From contig CAVQVR010000010.1 in the NCBI GenBank assembly GCA_963717195.1, positions 434,001-498,000 of the forward strand: a DNA stretch of 64,000 nt, in the 5' to 3' direction. The translations under genes were made by a program, and so were the position numbers. Below the pieces are notes generated by a model, which made no database searches, was not told the origin of the DNA, and saw nothing but the letters and a program-made list of their open reading frames with translations. How positions within the stretch are numbered: the first letter of the stretch is position 1; every line of letters starts with the position of its first letter. The DNA is from JACDAE01 sp963717195. GTDB lineage: Bacteria; Chloroflexota; Ktedonobacteria; Ktedonobacterales; Ktedonobacteraceae. Shown here one piece after another: positions 1 to 8,734 of the stretch.

Positions 1-205
1 GGAACGTATGGACAGTTTTATGATAAATATGGCGTTCAGTGGATTTTTAGAGGAGAGAAAAAAGAATGATGAGTTACCATGCTGCTTTCCTTTCATTCGA
101 GACCGTGTGTGCCAATTTCCCTACAAATTAGCACAAAAAGCGGTAAGAAGTCGCCCTCATAGCGAGAACGGGTGCATTTCATTCATATAGGGCATCGAAT
201 GACCA

Positions 206-655
206 TCAACAGGGTACTATTTTCCGCAATAGTATCACAAGCTCACCCCGTTCCCTGGCATCCAGGCGCTCAATTAGCATCTGGACGCGCCCTAAAAGAA
301 CATGGTCGGCCTCCTGCAATGCCTGTGCGCCAGCATCAGTCAAAGTCACATACACCTCGCGCTGATCGGTATTGGGGGTACGTGAACGTACAATGTAGCC
401 AAGACCTTCAAGCGTATCCAGCATACGTGTTATGCCCGCAGTCGTCACCCCCAGAGGTTCCGCCAGATCGCCAACGCGCACCATCTCCTGTTGCACCTGC
501 CGATCCGTCAGTAATCGCAGTGTGCGCTGTTGTGGACGTGAGAGCGGGCCAAACTGCCGCCCCAGATAGCTATTCCAACGTTCCAACGCCTGTGCGATCG
601 TCACCACTTCGTCGTTAAACATCTCATCCACTCTTTCATAGGCATTAGTTGGCAT
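206..655 (-). CDS. MarR-family transcriptional regulator
   Basis: Winged-helix regulator of about 149 aa, the usual MarR length. Visible are a first helix region (ALERWNSYLGRQFGPLSRPQ), the recognition helix region (LAEPLGVTTAGITRMLDTLE) and the beta-wing with the conserved Asp-Gln-Arg (RTPNTDQREVYVTLTDAG). MarR proteins bind palindromes as dimers and usually respond to small phenolic or lipophilic ligands. The reading frame is open to 769, but the upstream part reads like non-coding sequence, so I place the start at the ATG ending at 655. An ATG at 622, preceded by an AAAGAG, is an alternative. It is divergent from sqdB, so the shared 656-934 interval may carry its operator. Ligand and targets are unknown. 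Confidence 0.85.
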   Translation of the reverse strand: MPTNAYERVDEMFNDEVVTIAQALERWNSYLGRQFGPLSRPQQRTLRLLTDRQVQQEMVRVGDLAEPLGVTTAGITRMLDTLEGLGYIVRSRTPNTDQREVYVTLTDAGAQALQEADHVLLGRVQMLIERLDARERGELVILLRKIVPC

Positions 656-812
656 CTTTGCCCACACCCACACGGGTTTGTAAACGGCACCCCTACACCA
701 GTGTCTCCTAATATATCCGTGGCTCCGTTTTATTATTGGGGGCATGAGCAACCTGGAAGGCTCCAGCACTCAAAAAACCGTTCGCTCTCCATCTTTGCGA
801 GGAAACACTCTA

Positions 813-840
813 TTGACTAACGCAATCAATTAATGATAGT
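813..840 (+). promoter_or_regulatory. possible sqdB promoter, overlapping AT-rich inverted sequence
   Basis: TTGACT (813-818) and GATAGT (835-840) with a 16-bp spacer lie about 95 bp before the sqdB start. The segment includes AATCAATTAATGATAG, an imperfect inverted sequence of the kind MarR proteins bind. Matches are modest and the MarR link is inference from divergence only. Confidence 0.3.
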
Positions 841-934
841 ATCTCTAGTATAGCATGGAGCATTGCTAGAGGCAAGTTTGATGAACTGCCACTCTGCTCA
901 CAATGCAACCGGGATAACGACGGAGGAACTCTGT

Positions 935-2116
935 ATGCGTATTCTCATTCTGGGTGGCGATGGCTACCTTGGCTGGCCCCAATCACTCTACCTCTCCAGT
1001 AAAGGGCATGACGTTACCATCTTCGACAATTTCACACGCAGGCATTTCGACCTTGAACGCGGTTTCGACAGTTTACTTCCCATCTATACGCTGCAACAAC
1101 GCGCTGCCGCCTGGAAAGAAGTTACTGGACGACAAATTCAGTTGCGCATTGGCGATACGATGGATTATGAAGCGCTTTCCTGCGTCTTTCGAGATGTGCA
1201 GCCTGAAGCAGTCGTCCACTTTGCCGAGCAGCGTTCAGCTCCCTATTCAATGATTGATCGTAAACATGCCGTTTATACACAAACCAATAACGTCATTGGG
1301 ACACTTAACGTCCTGTATGCAATAAAAGAATTCGCTCCCGAGTGCCACCTTGTGAAGCTGGGTACAATGGGAGAGTATGGCACCCCCAATATTGATATTG
1401 AAGAAGGCTTCATCGAAATCCATCACAAAGGACGCTCAGATGTCCTACCTTACCCAAAACAGCCCAATTCATTCTATCATTTAACTAAAGTTCATGATAG
1501 TCATAACATTACGTTCTGCTGCAAAATATGGGGACTGCGTGCCACCGACCTGAATCAGGGTATTGTCTATGGTGTAGAGACCGACGAGACTCTGCAAGAT
1601 CCACGCCTGGCAACACGTTTCGATTACGATCAGATCTACGGCACCGCTCTGAACCGCTTCTGCGTCCAGGCATCTGTCGGATACCCTCTTACCGTGTATG
1701 GAAAAGGTGGACAGACGCGCGGATACATCAATTTAAAAGATACTATCAGGTGTGTCGAACTGGCCATTACCTCACCAGCTAAAGAAGGTGAATACCGCGT
1801 TTTTAACCAGATTACCGAACAATTTTCATTGCTCGAACTGGCGGAAATGGTTGCCAACTACAGCAAAGTTCTCGGCTTAGAGGCTCAAATAACCCATCTT
1901 CCCAATCCTCGCGTTGAGGCAGAGCAGCATTACTATCATGCCACTCATACCCACCTTATCGAACTGGGACTTGAACCGCATCTCCTGAACGAAGCCGTCC
2001 TCGAAGAGCTGATCGGACTTTCAATCAAACATCGTGAACTGATTGACAAGAACCTGATCTTGCCTACTGTCAACTGGCGCATGACAAAAAATGAGGTTGA
2101 TCACAACGCTCCCTGA
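935..2116 (+). CDS. sqdB: UDP-sulfoquinovose synthase
   Basis: Converts UDP-glucose and sulfite to UDP-sulfoquinovose, the head-group donor of the sulfolipid SQDG. It is a short-chain dehydrogenase/epimerase of 393 aa, the normal SqdB/SQD1 length. The NAD-binding GGDGYLG lies at residues 7-13, followed by the SQD1-typical extension with NFTRRHFDLERGFDSL. Catalytic Thr144 (in GTMGEYGTP), Tyr181 and Lys185 (YHLTK) correspond to Thr145, Tyr182 and Lys186 of plant SQD1. The start at 935 is chosen for GGAGG at 922-926; an in-frame upstream ATG at 863 lacks a site and would add 24 unrelated residues. It ends 8 bp from the convergent glycosyltransferase, which may use a lipid acceptor. Confidence 0.95.
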   Translation: MRILILGGDGYLGWPQSLYLSSKGHDVTIFDNFTRRHFDLERGFDSLLPIYTLQQRAAAWKEVTGRQIQLRIGDTMDYEALSCVFRDVQPEAVVHFAEQRSAPYSMIDRKHAVYTQTNNVIGTLNVLYAIKEFAPECHLVKLGTMGEYGTPNIDIEEGFIEIHHKGRSDVLPYPKQPNSFYHLTKVHDSHNITFCCKIWGLRATDLNQGIVYGVETDETLQDPRLATRFDYDQIYGTALNRFCVQASVGYPLTVYGKGGQTRGYINLKDTIRCVELAITSPAKEGEYRVFNQITEQFSLLELAEMVANYSKVLGLEAQITHLPNPRVEAEQHYYHATHTHLIELGLEPHLLNEAVLEELIGLSIKHRELIDKNLILPTVNWRMTKNEVDHNAP

Positions 2117-2124
2117 TACTCTCA

Positions 2125-3225
2125 TCAAACGAGGAGCCGCTCAATAATCGAGCAAATATCCTGGTTCGCCTGCCTGTTCCAGGCTTTGTAGGCCCGAATG
2201 CTCTCCACCTTCTGAGCAATCATCTTCGGGCTATTTGCTATCTTGACGAGCAGTTCCTGCCTGGCTACCGTTTCCAGACAGATCCAACCCAGATTGTGCC
2301 GTTCGATGAAGTGCAGGTTGGGTGTCTCCTGGCCTGGAATAAAGGTCGTGACGAGAAACGGTTTCTCTAGCGTAAACGCTTCAGATATAAAGCTCGCACC
2401 CGCCTTACCAACAATCACATCAGCAGCAGACATATAGGGAGCAATCTTTTCAGTAAAGGGCAAAACGCGCACGTGCTCATGGTCTGCATAACACCTGGCT
2501 ATTTTTTTATTATTGCCAGCCGCCAGAATAATTTGCGCAGGCACTCCTGCACCCATCAAGTCTGCAATCATATGATCAGCGCCCGCCGATCCTTCCGCGC
2601 CACCTTGCAGAAACAGAGTAAATAAGGCTGGATTCAGACCGAGTGAGGTGAGCGTTTCACTTCTTCCAGCTGGAAGAACGTCCAGGAACTGACGACGTAT
2701 AGGTCTGCCGGTAAGATACAGACGATCTTCCTCAATACCCTGTTCCTGTGCCTGCGCAAAAATCTCGCGTGTCGGAGCAAGATAAGCATCGGCCCGTTTC
2801 TCAGTAAAGTACGTCATGTGCAATTGACCCAGATCGGTAAGCTGAAAGACAAGCGGGACACGTTTGCGCTGACGTTCATTGACACGAGCAGTCGCATATG
2901 ATAGAAACGACTGTGTTGTTATGATAAGTTGAGGCTGAACACGCTCTACAATGTTTTGTATGCGCCTATAACTCAGCAAAGTAAGAATGAGATGAAAGGC
3001 AAAAGCAAGAATTTTGTTATCAGTAAAGGCATATTGCCAATGCAAAAATCCCACACTATAGCGGCTCACCCACGCATACCAGCGATTGGCCGCTCCAGAT
3101 TGTGAATCCTCGATCACAACATCGTAGTTCGTCTCCAACATCTCCTTCAGCGATTGCGCAAGATTCATATGGCCGCCACCATTCTGGATGGTAAGAATCA
3201 AAATAACGGGCCTTACTACTGGCAT
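2125..3225 (-). CDS. GT28-type glycolipid glycosyltransferase (MGDG-synthase/MurG-like)
   Basis: 366 aa. The N-terminal acceptor half carries the glycine loop NGGGH (about residues 16-20) typical of MGDG synthases and processive diacylglycerol glucosyltransferases. The C-terminal donor half has GRPIRRQF, a conserved LQGGAEGSAG loop, GKAGASFISEA and FLVTTFIPGQETPN, the nucleotide-sugar pocket of the family. It likely transfers a sugar from a UDP-sugar to diacylglycerol at the inner membrane face. The start is supported by GAGGAG 8 bp upstream. The neighbour sqdB makes UDP-sulfoquinovose, so a role as sulfoquinovosyltransferase is possible. Known SqdX enzymes belong to GT4, however, so a galacto- or glucolipid synthase is equally likely. 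Function stops at family level. Confidence 0.85.
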   Translation of the reverse strand: MPVVRPVILILTIQNGGGHMNLAQSLKEMLETNYDVVIEDSQSGAANRWYAWVSRYSVGFLHWQYAFTDNKILAFAFHLILTLLSYRRIQNIVERVQPQLIITTQSFLSYATARVNERQRKRVPLVFQLTDLGQLHMTYFTEKRADAYLAPTREIFAQAQEQGIEEDRLYLTGRPIRRQFLDVLPAGRSETLTSLGLNPALFTLFLQGGAEGSAGADHMIADLMGAGVPAQIILAAGNNKKIARCYADHEHVRVLPFTEKIAPYMSAADVIVGKAGASFISEAFTLEKPFLVTTFIPGQETPNLHFIERHNLGWICLETVARQELLVKIANSPKMIAQKVESIRAYKAWNRQANQDICSIIERLLV

Positions 3226-3300
3226 AAGAAAGCTCCTCGATAGCTAAATTTGTCATAAATAATTAGATGTATTCTTCTGATCTTCTTTGAAGAGAGCACA

Positions 3301-4026
3301 TTAGTCAGGAACGGGTAAATGGCCAGTATTCCGCTTTGATATACTTTCTAGCAACTGGGGCATCTCATTCATCTCCTCCGTCTCATTCGTCTCCTCTGGC
3401 ATAGCTTCAGTAGCACGTGCACTTCTCTGTTGACGCATCTTTCGCACAAGAAAGACGGAAAGAATACAAGCTACCACGAGAGCGAGCACAAGACTAGAGA
3501 AAGCCCCGAAGAGGCCCGCCACCTCCTCCCAACTGGCGGCAAAGGCAAAGCCCAGACCAAGAGAGATGAGCGCACCAAGAATCTGACCACTCACGTCCCA
3601 GAATAAAAAACGTTGATAGGGGTATTCTTCGAGTCCCGCAAGGAAATTTATCGTGCCGCCAAGAACAACGATAAGGAAACGCGTAATAAAAATCGTCCAT
3701 CCTGCTCTACGCCTGAAGTAGACGCGAGCACGTTGCATAGACTCCGGCGTAATCCAACGAAAGCGCTTTTTCCGCTCCAACCAGGTCAGCAGAGCCGTTC
3801 CTACACGGCGACCAATAAAATAACCAAGATTATCTCCCATCACAGCAGCACTTAAGGCCACTGGAAATAGGATGAAGATGCTGAGATCACCTAAAGCAGC
3901 AAAGGCACCTGCAGCGGAGAGGAGCAACGAACCAGAAATGGGGGCACCTGCGGCAGCAAAGAAAACGATCAACCAGAGCGCCAGATATCCATAATGCTGC
4001 AACGCATCGAGCAAGAATGCGTTCAA
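3301..4026 (-). CDS. DedA-family membrane protein
   Basis: 241 aa integral membrane protein of the DedA/SNARE-associated (VTT) superfamily. Members are implicated in phospholipid flipping and membrane homeostasis. Visible are hydrophobic segments near residues 12-55, the family motif GDNLGYFIGRRVG, the second motif TRFLIVVLGGTINFLAGLEE with its conserved Arg and Gly, and two late membrane helices. A Glu-rich cytosolic tail follows (TEAMPEETNETEEMNEMP). The start is TTG at 4026, which overlaps the TGA of the upstream gene and has AGGAAGGA 7 bp before it, so the two genes look translationally coupled. Confidence 0.85.
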   Translation of the reverse strand: MNAFLLDALQHYGYLALWLIVFFAAAGAPISGSLLLSAAGAFAALGDLSIFILFPVALSAAVMGDNLGYFIGRRVGTALLTWLERKKRFRWITPESMQRARVYFRRRAGWTIFITRFLIVVLGGTINFLAGLEEYPYQRFLFWDVSGQILGALISLGLGFAFAASWEEVAGLFGAFSSLVLALVVACILSVFLVRKMRQQRSARATEAMPEETNETEEMNEMPQLLESISKRNTGHLPVPD

Positions 4027-4529
4027 CCGTTCATCCTTCCTGACACAGGTAATAAAGGTTCTCCATAGAGAAATTCTAGTGGTACCGGCACATAAACAGT
4101 AGAAGGATGATCTTTGCGATATACCAGGATAGCCTGTTGAACGGTATGTATGATGCGTGTTACAGGCTGCCGTTTACGAGATGCAATCTCATAGAGCGTC
4201 GAATGGCGAAGCTGATCAGGGTTACTTATGGTGAGTTTCTGGCCTAGATAAGCTTCAGGGACATGATAAACATGAGAGATTACATGAACCGTCATCCAGG
4301 GATGAACGGTACTGACATCCCCTGTTTTGACCTCGGTATATTGCCGTTGGAAACTACGCATAGCCTGAACGGTTTCTATAGCACAAAAGGCCAGTAACCC
4401 CAGTATGATAAGCAATGAAAGGCTGATCAGCTTCAATTTAGCGCTTTCACTTAGCCTGTTCAACGCCATTAACCCTTTCTTAAGTATCTTAGAACCTGGA
4501 ACTCTATGACACTCATGGCAGAATTCCAT
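4023..4529 (-). CDS. hypothetical single-pass membrane protein
   Basis: 168 aa from the ATG at 4529. A TTG at 4583 or an ATG at 4469 are other options. The N-terminus has a CHEC pair, then a basic stretch and one membrane helix at roughly residues 33-55 (LISLSLLIILGLLAFCAIET). The soluble C-terminal part contains HPWMTVHVISHVYHVPEAYL and ends in a Pro/Val-rich tail. No family is recognised with certainty. Its last codons overlap the TTG start of dedA, so it is probably co-transcribed and may act with DedA at the membrane. Confidence 0.6.
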   Translation of the reverse strand: MEFCHECHRVPGSKILKKGLMALNRLSESAKLKLISLSLLIILGLLAFCAIETVQAMRSFQRQYTEVKTGDVSTVHPWMTVHVISHVYHVPEAYLGQKLTISNPDQLRHSTLYEIASRKRQPVTRIIHTVQQAILVYRKDHPSTVYVPVPLEFLYGEPLLPVSGRMNG

Positions 4530-4660
4530 ATCTACCCGTATCTTCTCAACAAATTCTGCTGTAATAATACCATATATGAGCAAGAATTTTGCCTTCGAGG
4601 CGAAAAGTTCATAATAATCCTCTTGTCATGAGCCTGTTTACCTGCTATACTTTCCCCGAC

Positions 4661-4733
4661 GACAGTGTAGCTCAATGGATAGAGCGTGTGTCTCCGGAAC
4701 ACAAGGCTGCGGGTTCGACCCCCGCCACTGTCA
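4661..4733 (+). tRNA. tRNA-Arg (anticodon CCG)
   Basis: A 73-nt cloverleaf. Acceptor GACAGTG pairs with CACTGTC, D-stem GCTC/GAGC has an AATGGATA loop, anticodon stem TGTGT/ACACA has loop CTCCGGA, and T-stem GCGGG/CCCGC has loop TTCGACC, with discriminator A. The anticodon CCG reads CGG. The 3' CCA is not encoded. No direct repeat of the 3' end was noticed nearby, so there is no sign of integration at this tRNA. Confidence 0.95.
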
Positions 4734-4914
4734 TTTACGCTGCACCCAGTTACCCTCTCCTCCTATGCGTTCTTCGCCTTCTTCTCATTTAACATTATTT
4801 AGCAGAGCTTTTCATCTAGAATTTTGCTTGTATTACAGTTAATCACAAGCAAAATGGTCCATTCAAAAAAATCTTCTTTACATTCTATTATCTAAAAATA
4901 CTTATTTTTACGTA

Positions 4915-4943
4915 TTGACATGTATTGTCCCTTCGTTTATGCT
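4915..4943 (+). promoter_or_regulatory. sigma-70-type promoter for the comEA operon
   Basis: A perfect TTGACA (4915-4920), a 17-bp spacer and TATGCT (4938-4943) in an AT-rich intergenic stretch, 55 bp before the comEA start. An AGGAGG at 4978-4983 lies further from the ATG than usual, with a nearer AGGAAG at 4992-4997. Confidence 0.55.
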
Positions 4944-4997
4944 CTCAATGAAGCCAAAAGAGGGGTCAGGGTAGTATAGGAGGTAGTATTCAGGAAG

Positions 4998-5882
4998 ATG
5001 GCAACTCAATTTCCACCGCAGAATAACGAAGGACTGATACGGCAGTACTTTACCCACCAGCAAACGATGTCCTATCAGGCAATGACACCAGATCTATCTG
5101 AGTCTGCTATAACGTCATCGCCATTCGGCCTATCCGACACATACCAATCTCAAGCTATGCCAGAGATACCAGAGCAGGTAATGCCAGAGATACCAGAGAT
5201 ACCAGAGCAAGCCATGCTCCCTGTACAGTCGACAAAAAAGTCACAGATTCTGCGTGTTGTTGCCGTTGTACTTGCAGGCATTCTTGCATTGAGTATGTAT
5301 TTTATCTGGCATGCATCTCCAGCTTCGACAACGGCACCAGTGAGCACGACACAACAACAATTCAACCCGGCACCAACCGCACCAACCACCTCAACGCTTA
5401 AAACAGGGTCCACCGGTCCTTCTGTAGTGGTCAATGGTAAAATTCAGGTGTATATTGTAGGTGCGGTAAAGAACCCTGGCGTGTATACCCTGGAAGCAAG
5501 TGCACGCATCTACCAGTTGCTCCAGGCAGCAGGTGGACCATTACCAGAAGCCAATCTCGTCGCACTCAATCTTGCCGCACCGCTCACCGATGGACAGGAA
5601 ATTTATGTGACGCGCGTGGGAGAAACGCCACCTGCCGCCACAAGCAGCACTCCCATTACGAATACAACGGCAACAACAGGGGGAACGGCCAGTTCACAGG
5701 TTAATATTAATACAGCAAGCGCAGATGACTTGCGTACGGGACTTCACGTTAGTAGTACTACTGCAACGGCCATTATTAACTACCGATTACAACACGGCCC
5801 TTTCACCAGCGTAGAAGAATTGTTACAGGTTGTGAGTCAGGCGATATACAAGAAAATAAAGGATCAGGTGAAAATTGCATGA
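4998..5882 (+). CDS. comEA: ComEA-type DNA-binding competence protein (SLBB + helix-hairpin-helix)
   Basis: 294 aa DNA receptor for natural transformation, membrane anchored with the DNA-binding part outside. Order: a cytosolic N-terminus with a PEIPEQ repeat (about residues 53-74), one membrane helix at about 77-100, a Thr-rich stalk, an SLBB domain (VYIVGAVKNPGVYTLEA) at about 150-210, a second Thr/Ala linker, then the C-terminal helix-hairpin-helix pair (VNINTASADDL and ATAIINYRLQHGPF) that binds DNA without sequence preference. It heads an operon with a small membrane gene and comEC, the standard arrangement. The cytosolic N-terminus is longer than in Bacillus ComEA. Confidence 0.9.
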   Translation: MATQFPPQNNEGLIRQYFTHQQTMSYQAMTPDLSESAITSSPFGLSDTYQSQAMPEIPEQVMPEIPEIPEQAMLPVQSTKKSQILRVVAVVLAGILALSMYFIWHASPASTTAPVSTTQQQFNPAPTAPTTSTLKTGSTGPSVVVNGKIQVYIVGAVKNPGVYTLEASARIYQLLQAAGGPLPEANLVALNLAAPLTDGQEIYVTRVGETPPAATSSTPITNTTATTGGTASSQVNINTASADDLRTGLHVSSTTATAIINYRLQHGPFTSVEELLQVVSQAIYKKIKDQVKIA

Positions 5883-6148
5883 TAACCTCAAGCATCACGC
5901 CAGTAATTGATGGAGCAATCTGGATCGTGAGTATTGTGCTGGGCATGCTGATTGGCTCGGTTGCTGGACGCATCCTGGGCCTTCTGCTAGGCTGGATGGT
6001 GGCAAATTCGCTGGATGAGAGTATAAGAGCCGGAGGGCGTATCGGGCAGCAGATAGGGAAAGTGGTTGGAGTTGGTCTGGGAGTTGGCCTGGGAGTCTTT
6101 GGTGCGCTTTATGTGACGACATTTGTCGCACAATCTCTTCCTCACTGA
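5879..6148 (+). CDS. small glycine-rich membrane protein
   Basis: 89 aa with two hydrophobic glycine-zipper-like segments (IVLGMLIGSVAGRILGLLLG and VVGVGLGVGLGVFGALYV). Its ATG overlaps the comEA stop (ATGA), so it is translated by coupling. It lies between comEA and comEC and could be an accessory of the DNA-uptake channel, but nothing in the sequence proves this. No known family recognised. Confidence 0.65.
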   Translation: MITSSITPVIDGAIWIVSIVLGMLIGSVAGRILGLLLGWMVANSLDESIRAGGRIGQQIGKVVGVGLGVGLGVFGALYVTTFVAQSLPH

Positions 6149-6208
6149 GGAATTTCCAGACTCTCGTTCTTAAAAAGTGGTGAGAGAAAGTGGCAAGGGG
6201 GGGTCGGT

Positions 6209-8722
6209 ATGCAACGAGAACGGCGAAATATTGATCTACGTGGGCTGGCGCTGGTAATCGGCGTCGGCGCGTGGTTAACAGGTATTCTTATTGAATCTTT
6301 TGTGGTTTTACCATCATTTATGCTTCTGGTTGGTGCAGCCGTTACCCTCATCCTCATCGTCTTACTCTGGCACGAACGGCAGAGCCGTCTGATTACATGT
6401 ATGTTTATGTGCCTGTTCCTGGGCGCATTGCGCTATAGTAGTTCCTCGCTCACCAATGATCCACAGGCGCTCTCTAACTCTATTGGAGCTTCCCTTACGG
6501 TGCGTGGCACCGTTTCCGATGAGCCAAAACTGTATGGGGAGAATCACCTGCTCTCCGTAAGTGCTAATAGTATCAGCCTGGATAAAGGCTCAACATGGCA
6601 GGATGCCCATGGACAATTGACGGTACTGGCACCTGGAACAACAATAGAGGATCCCTATGGAGCAAACTATGGCAGCGTCGTCGAATTGCAGGGGAAACTC
6701 CAATCACCGCTCCCACATAGTTCACCGGACGTTCTGGCAAACATGTTTTTCCCTGCCATCCAGGTCACTGCAACTGCTGGCAATCCTGTACTTGTAATGC
6801 TCTACTCCTGGCGCATCACTCTAAGCAACATCATTGAGCAGGCATTACCACAACCAGAAGCTGCACTCCTCGTTGCCATTCTCCTGGGTCTACGTACACC
6901 AGACCTCCACCCACTCACTTCAGCATTTAGCACCACCGGTACAGCGCACCTGATCGTCTCATCTGGCTTTAAAGTCACACTGCTATCCGGAATCGTTGCC
7001 AGTAGCACCAGGTGGCTCGACAGCAATAAAATAGAACAGGGGAAATTACTGCCAGCACAAAAACGCGGTGGATGGCGGCGCTGGCTCTCAACCGTTCCCA
7101 TCATCATAAGTATTGCAGCCTATACCATCCTGAACGGTGCAGGAGCAGCAGCCATACGGTCTGGTGTCATGGGTGAGCTACTCGTTATTGCACCACGCAT
7201 AGGACGCACGTATAATATTTATACGTCGCTGGCGTTTACAGCGCTCTTGATGAGCCTTGGCGACCCCTTTGTGCTCTGGGATACAGGCTTTCAGCTCTCA
7301 TTCATAGGTACGCTAGGAATTGTACTATTTACTCCCTTTTTCCAGCGCCTGCTGCTTCCAATCGCACGCCTTCCCCTTGGCCATATGATCAGTGAGACAC
7401 TCGCCGTCACGCTGGCCGTACAGGTGGCAACGCTACCTATACTCGCACTGGATTTCCAACTGCTTTCGCTGATTGCTCCTCTTACAAATATGCTCACAGT
7501 TCCACTGTTAGGAACATTGATCTTGCTAGGAGTTCTCATCTGTGGCGCTGGCCTGGTATTTCTCCCTCTCGCTATGCTCATTGGTTGGGTAGTATTGCCA
7601 CTCCTACAGTATGTCGTCTATATTGTGCAGTGGTGCGCTAACGTGCGAGGATCCTCAATCCCAATTAACGTATCGAATAGCGGTATAGCATGGATCTACT
7701 ATGCCCTTCTTGCGCTTCTAGTAAGCTTTGTAATCAAGAAATGGCCCACCCTGGCTTCCTCGACAGAACATACGCTGAAACAGAATTTGCTGCCCGGACT
7801 CTCGCGACGCATGTGGCACCTTATACAACTGGGTCTGGCACTACTCGTAATAATTACCACCGGCATGACAACGCTCGTTTCACAGGCTAATACCGACCTG
7901 ACTTTTACCTTTCTGAATGTCACCTCCAAAGGGCAACCACAGGGAGAGGCGATTCTGGTGCGCACGCCCGATGACAAAACCCTTTTGATCGATGGTGGCC
8001 TGGATGCCTCATCGCTGGCACAGGAACTGGATAGTCGCCTGCCGTCATGGCAACGCTCACTCGATGTCGTTCTCCTGACAACTCCCAGACAGGATCATCT
8101 TGTCGGTCTACTAGATATTGTGCAGCGCTATGAGATTGGAGAAATCATCGATGCAGGGATGCTTCATCCAAATACAACTTATGCCCGTTGGAGACGTACA
8201 ATTAGTGAACGAAACATTCACTACCGGGCGGTTAACCAGGGTACAGATATTCGTATAGGGAGATTTGTCTCGCTACAGGTTCTGTGGCCAGCTTCACCTT
8301 TGCATAAAGGGAGCAATGAAGTACGCGATAACGGGTTGATCCTACGTATCGTGACTCCAACATTACGTCTCCTACTGCTAGGGGCTGGTGCGCAAAGTAC
8401 ATATGCACTTTCCGGGCTACTGGATACCGTAGATACTACCTACCAGCAAGCCGAGATCGTACAGATGATAGAAGAGACGAGCGTTCCTTTTCCCAAAGAG
8501 TTAGACAGCGTGTTACAAAATGCGCATCCAGCTCTCCTGCTGATGACACCATCTGCCCTCAGCAAGAAACAGAAAACCAGCGCACACTCTACGAACCAGA
8601 CACCGATCTCATCACCTATACAAGAGAGGAAATGGCAAAACATACCAACGATACGCACGGCACAAATGGGAACGATCCAGATAAACGCTAATCAGCAGGG
8701 CTGGAGTATAAATACAGTATGA
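6209..8722 (+). CDS. comEC: ComEC/Rec2 DNA-uptake channel protein
   Basis: 837 aa polytopic membrane protein that carries single-stranded DNA across the membrane during transformation. An N-terminal pair of helices and a DUF4131-like OB region (VRGTVSDEPKLYG) precede the Competence domain with signatures HLIVSSGFKVTLLSG, GAGAAAIRSGVMG and WDTGFQLSFIGTLGI. A C-terminal metallo-beta-lactamase-like domain starts near residue 570. In that domain the metal-binding THxDxDH motif reads TTPRQDH (about residues 624-630), losing a His and an Asp, so nuclease activity there is doubtful. The start has AAGGGGGGG at 6195-6203. Third gene of the com operon. Confidence 0.92.
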   Translation: MQRERRNIDLRGLALVIGVGAWLTGILIESFVVLPSFMLLVGAAVTLILIVLLWHERQSRLITCMFMCLFLGALRYSSSSLTNDPQALSNSIGASLTVRGTVSDEPKLYGENHLLSVSANSISLDKGSTWQDAHGQLTVLAPGTTIEDPYGANYGSVVELQGKLQSPLPHSSPDVLANMFFPAIQVTATAGNPVLVMLYSWRITLSNIIEQALPQPEAALLVAILLGLRTPDLHPLTSAFSTTGTAHLIVSSGFKVTLLSGIVASSTRWLDSNKIEQGKLLPAQKRGGWRRWLSTVPIIISIAAYTILNGAGAAAIRSGVMGELLVIAPRIGRTYNIYTSLAFTALLMSLGDPFVLWDTGFQLSFIGTLGIVLFTPFFQRLLLPIARLPLGHMISETLAVTLAVQVATLPILALDFQLLSLIAPLTNMLTVPLLGTLILLGVLICGAGLVFLPLAMLIGWVVLPLLQYVVYIVQWCANVRGSSIPINVSNSGIAWIYYALLALLVSFVIKKWPTLASSTEHTLKQNLLPGLSRRMWHLIQLGLALLVIITTGMTTLVSQANTDLTFTFLNVTSKGQPQGEAILVRTPDDKTLLIDGGLDASSLAQELDSRLPSWQRSLDVVLLTTPRQDHLVGLLDIVQRYEIGEIIDAGMLHPNTTYARWRRTISERNIHYRAVNQGTDIRIGRFVSLQVLWPASPLHKGSNEVRDNGLILRIVTPTLRLLLLGAGAQSTYALSGLLDTVDTTYQQAEIVQMIEETSVPFPKELDSVLQNAHPALLLMTPSALSKKQKTSAHSTNQTPISSPIQERKWQNIPTIRTAQMGTIQINANQQGWSINTV

Positions 8723-8734
8723 GGGAACTTTTTC

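Noticed and set aside
8..190. 60-codon plus-strand frame at the window start
   Set aside because: No ribosome site, mixed composition and no recognisable features; probably non-coding DNA beyond the MarR gene.
172..618. 148-codon frame opposite the MarR gene
   Set aside because: It is antisense to a clear MarR protein and has the odd Pro/Ser-rich composition of a shadow frame.
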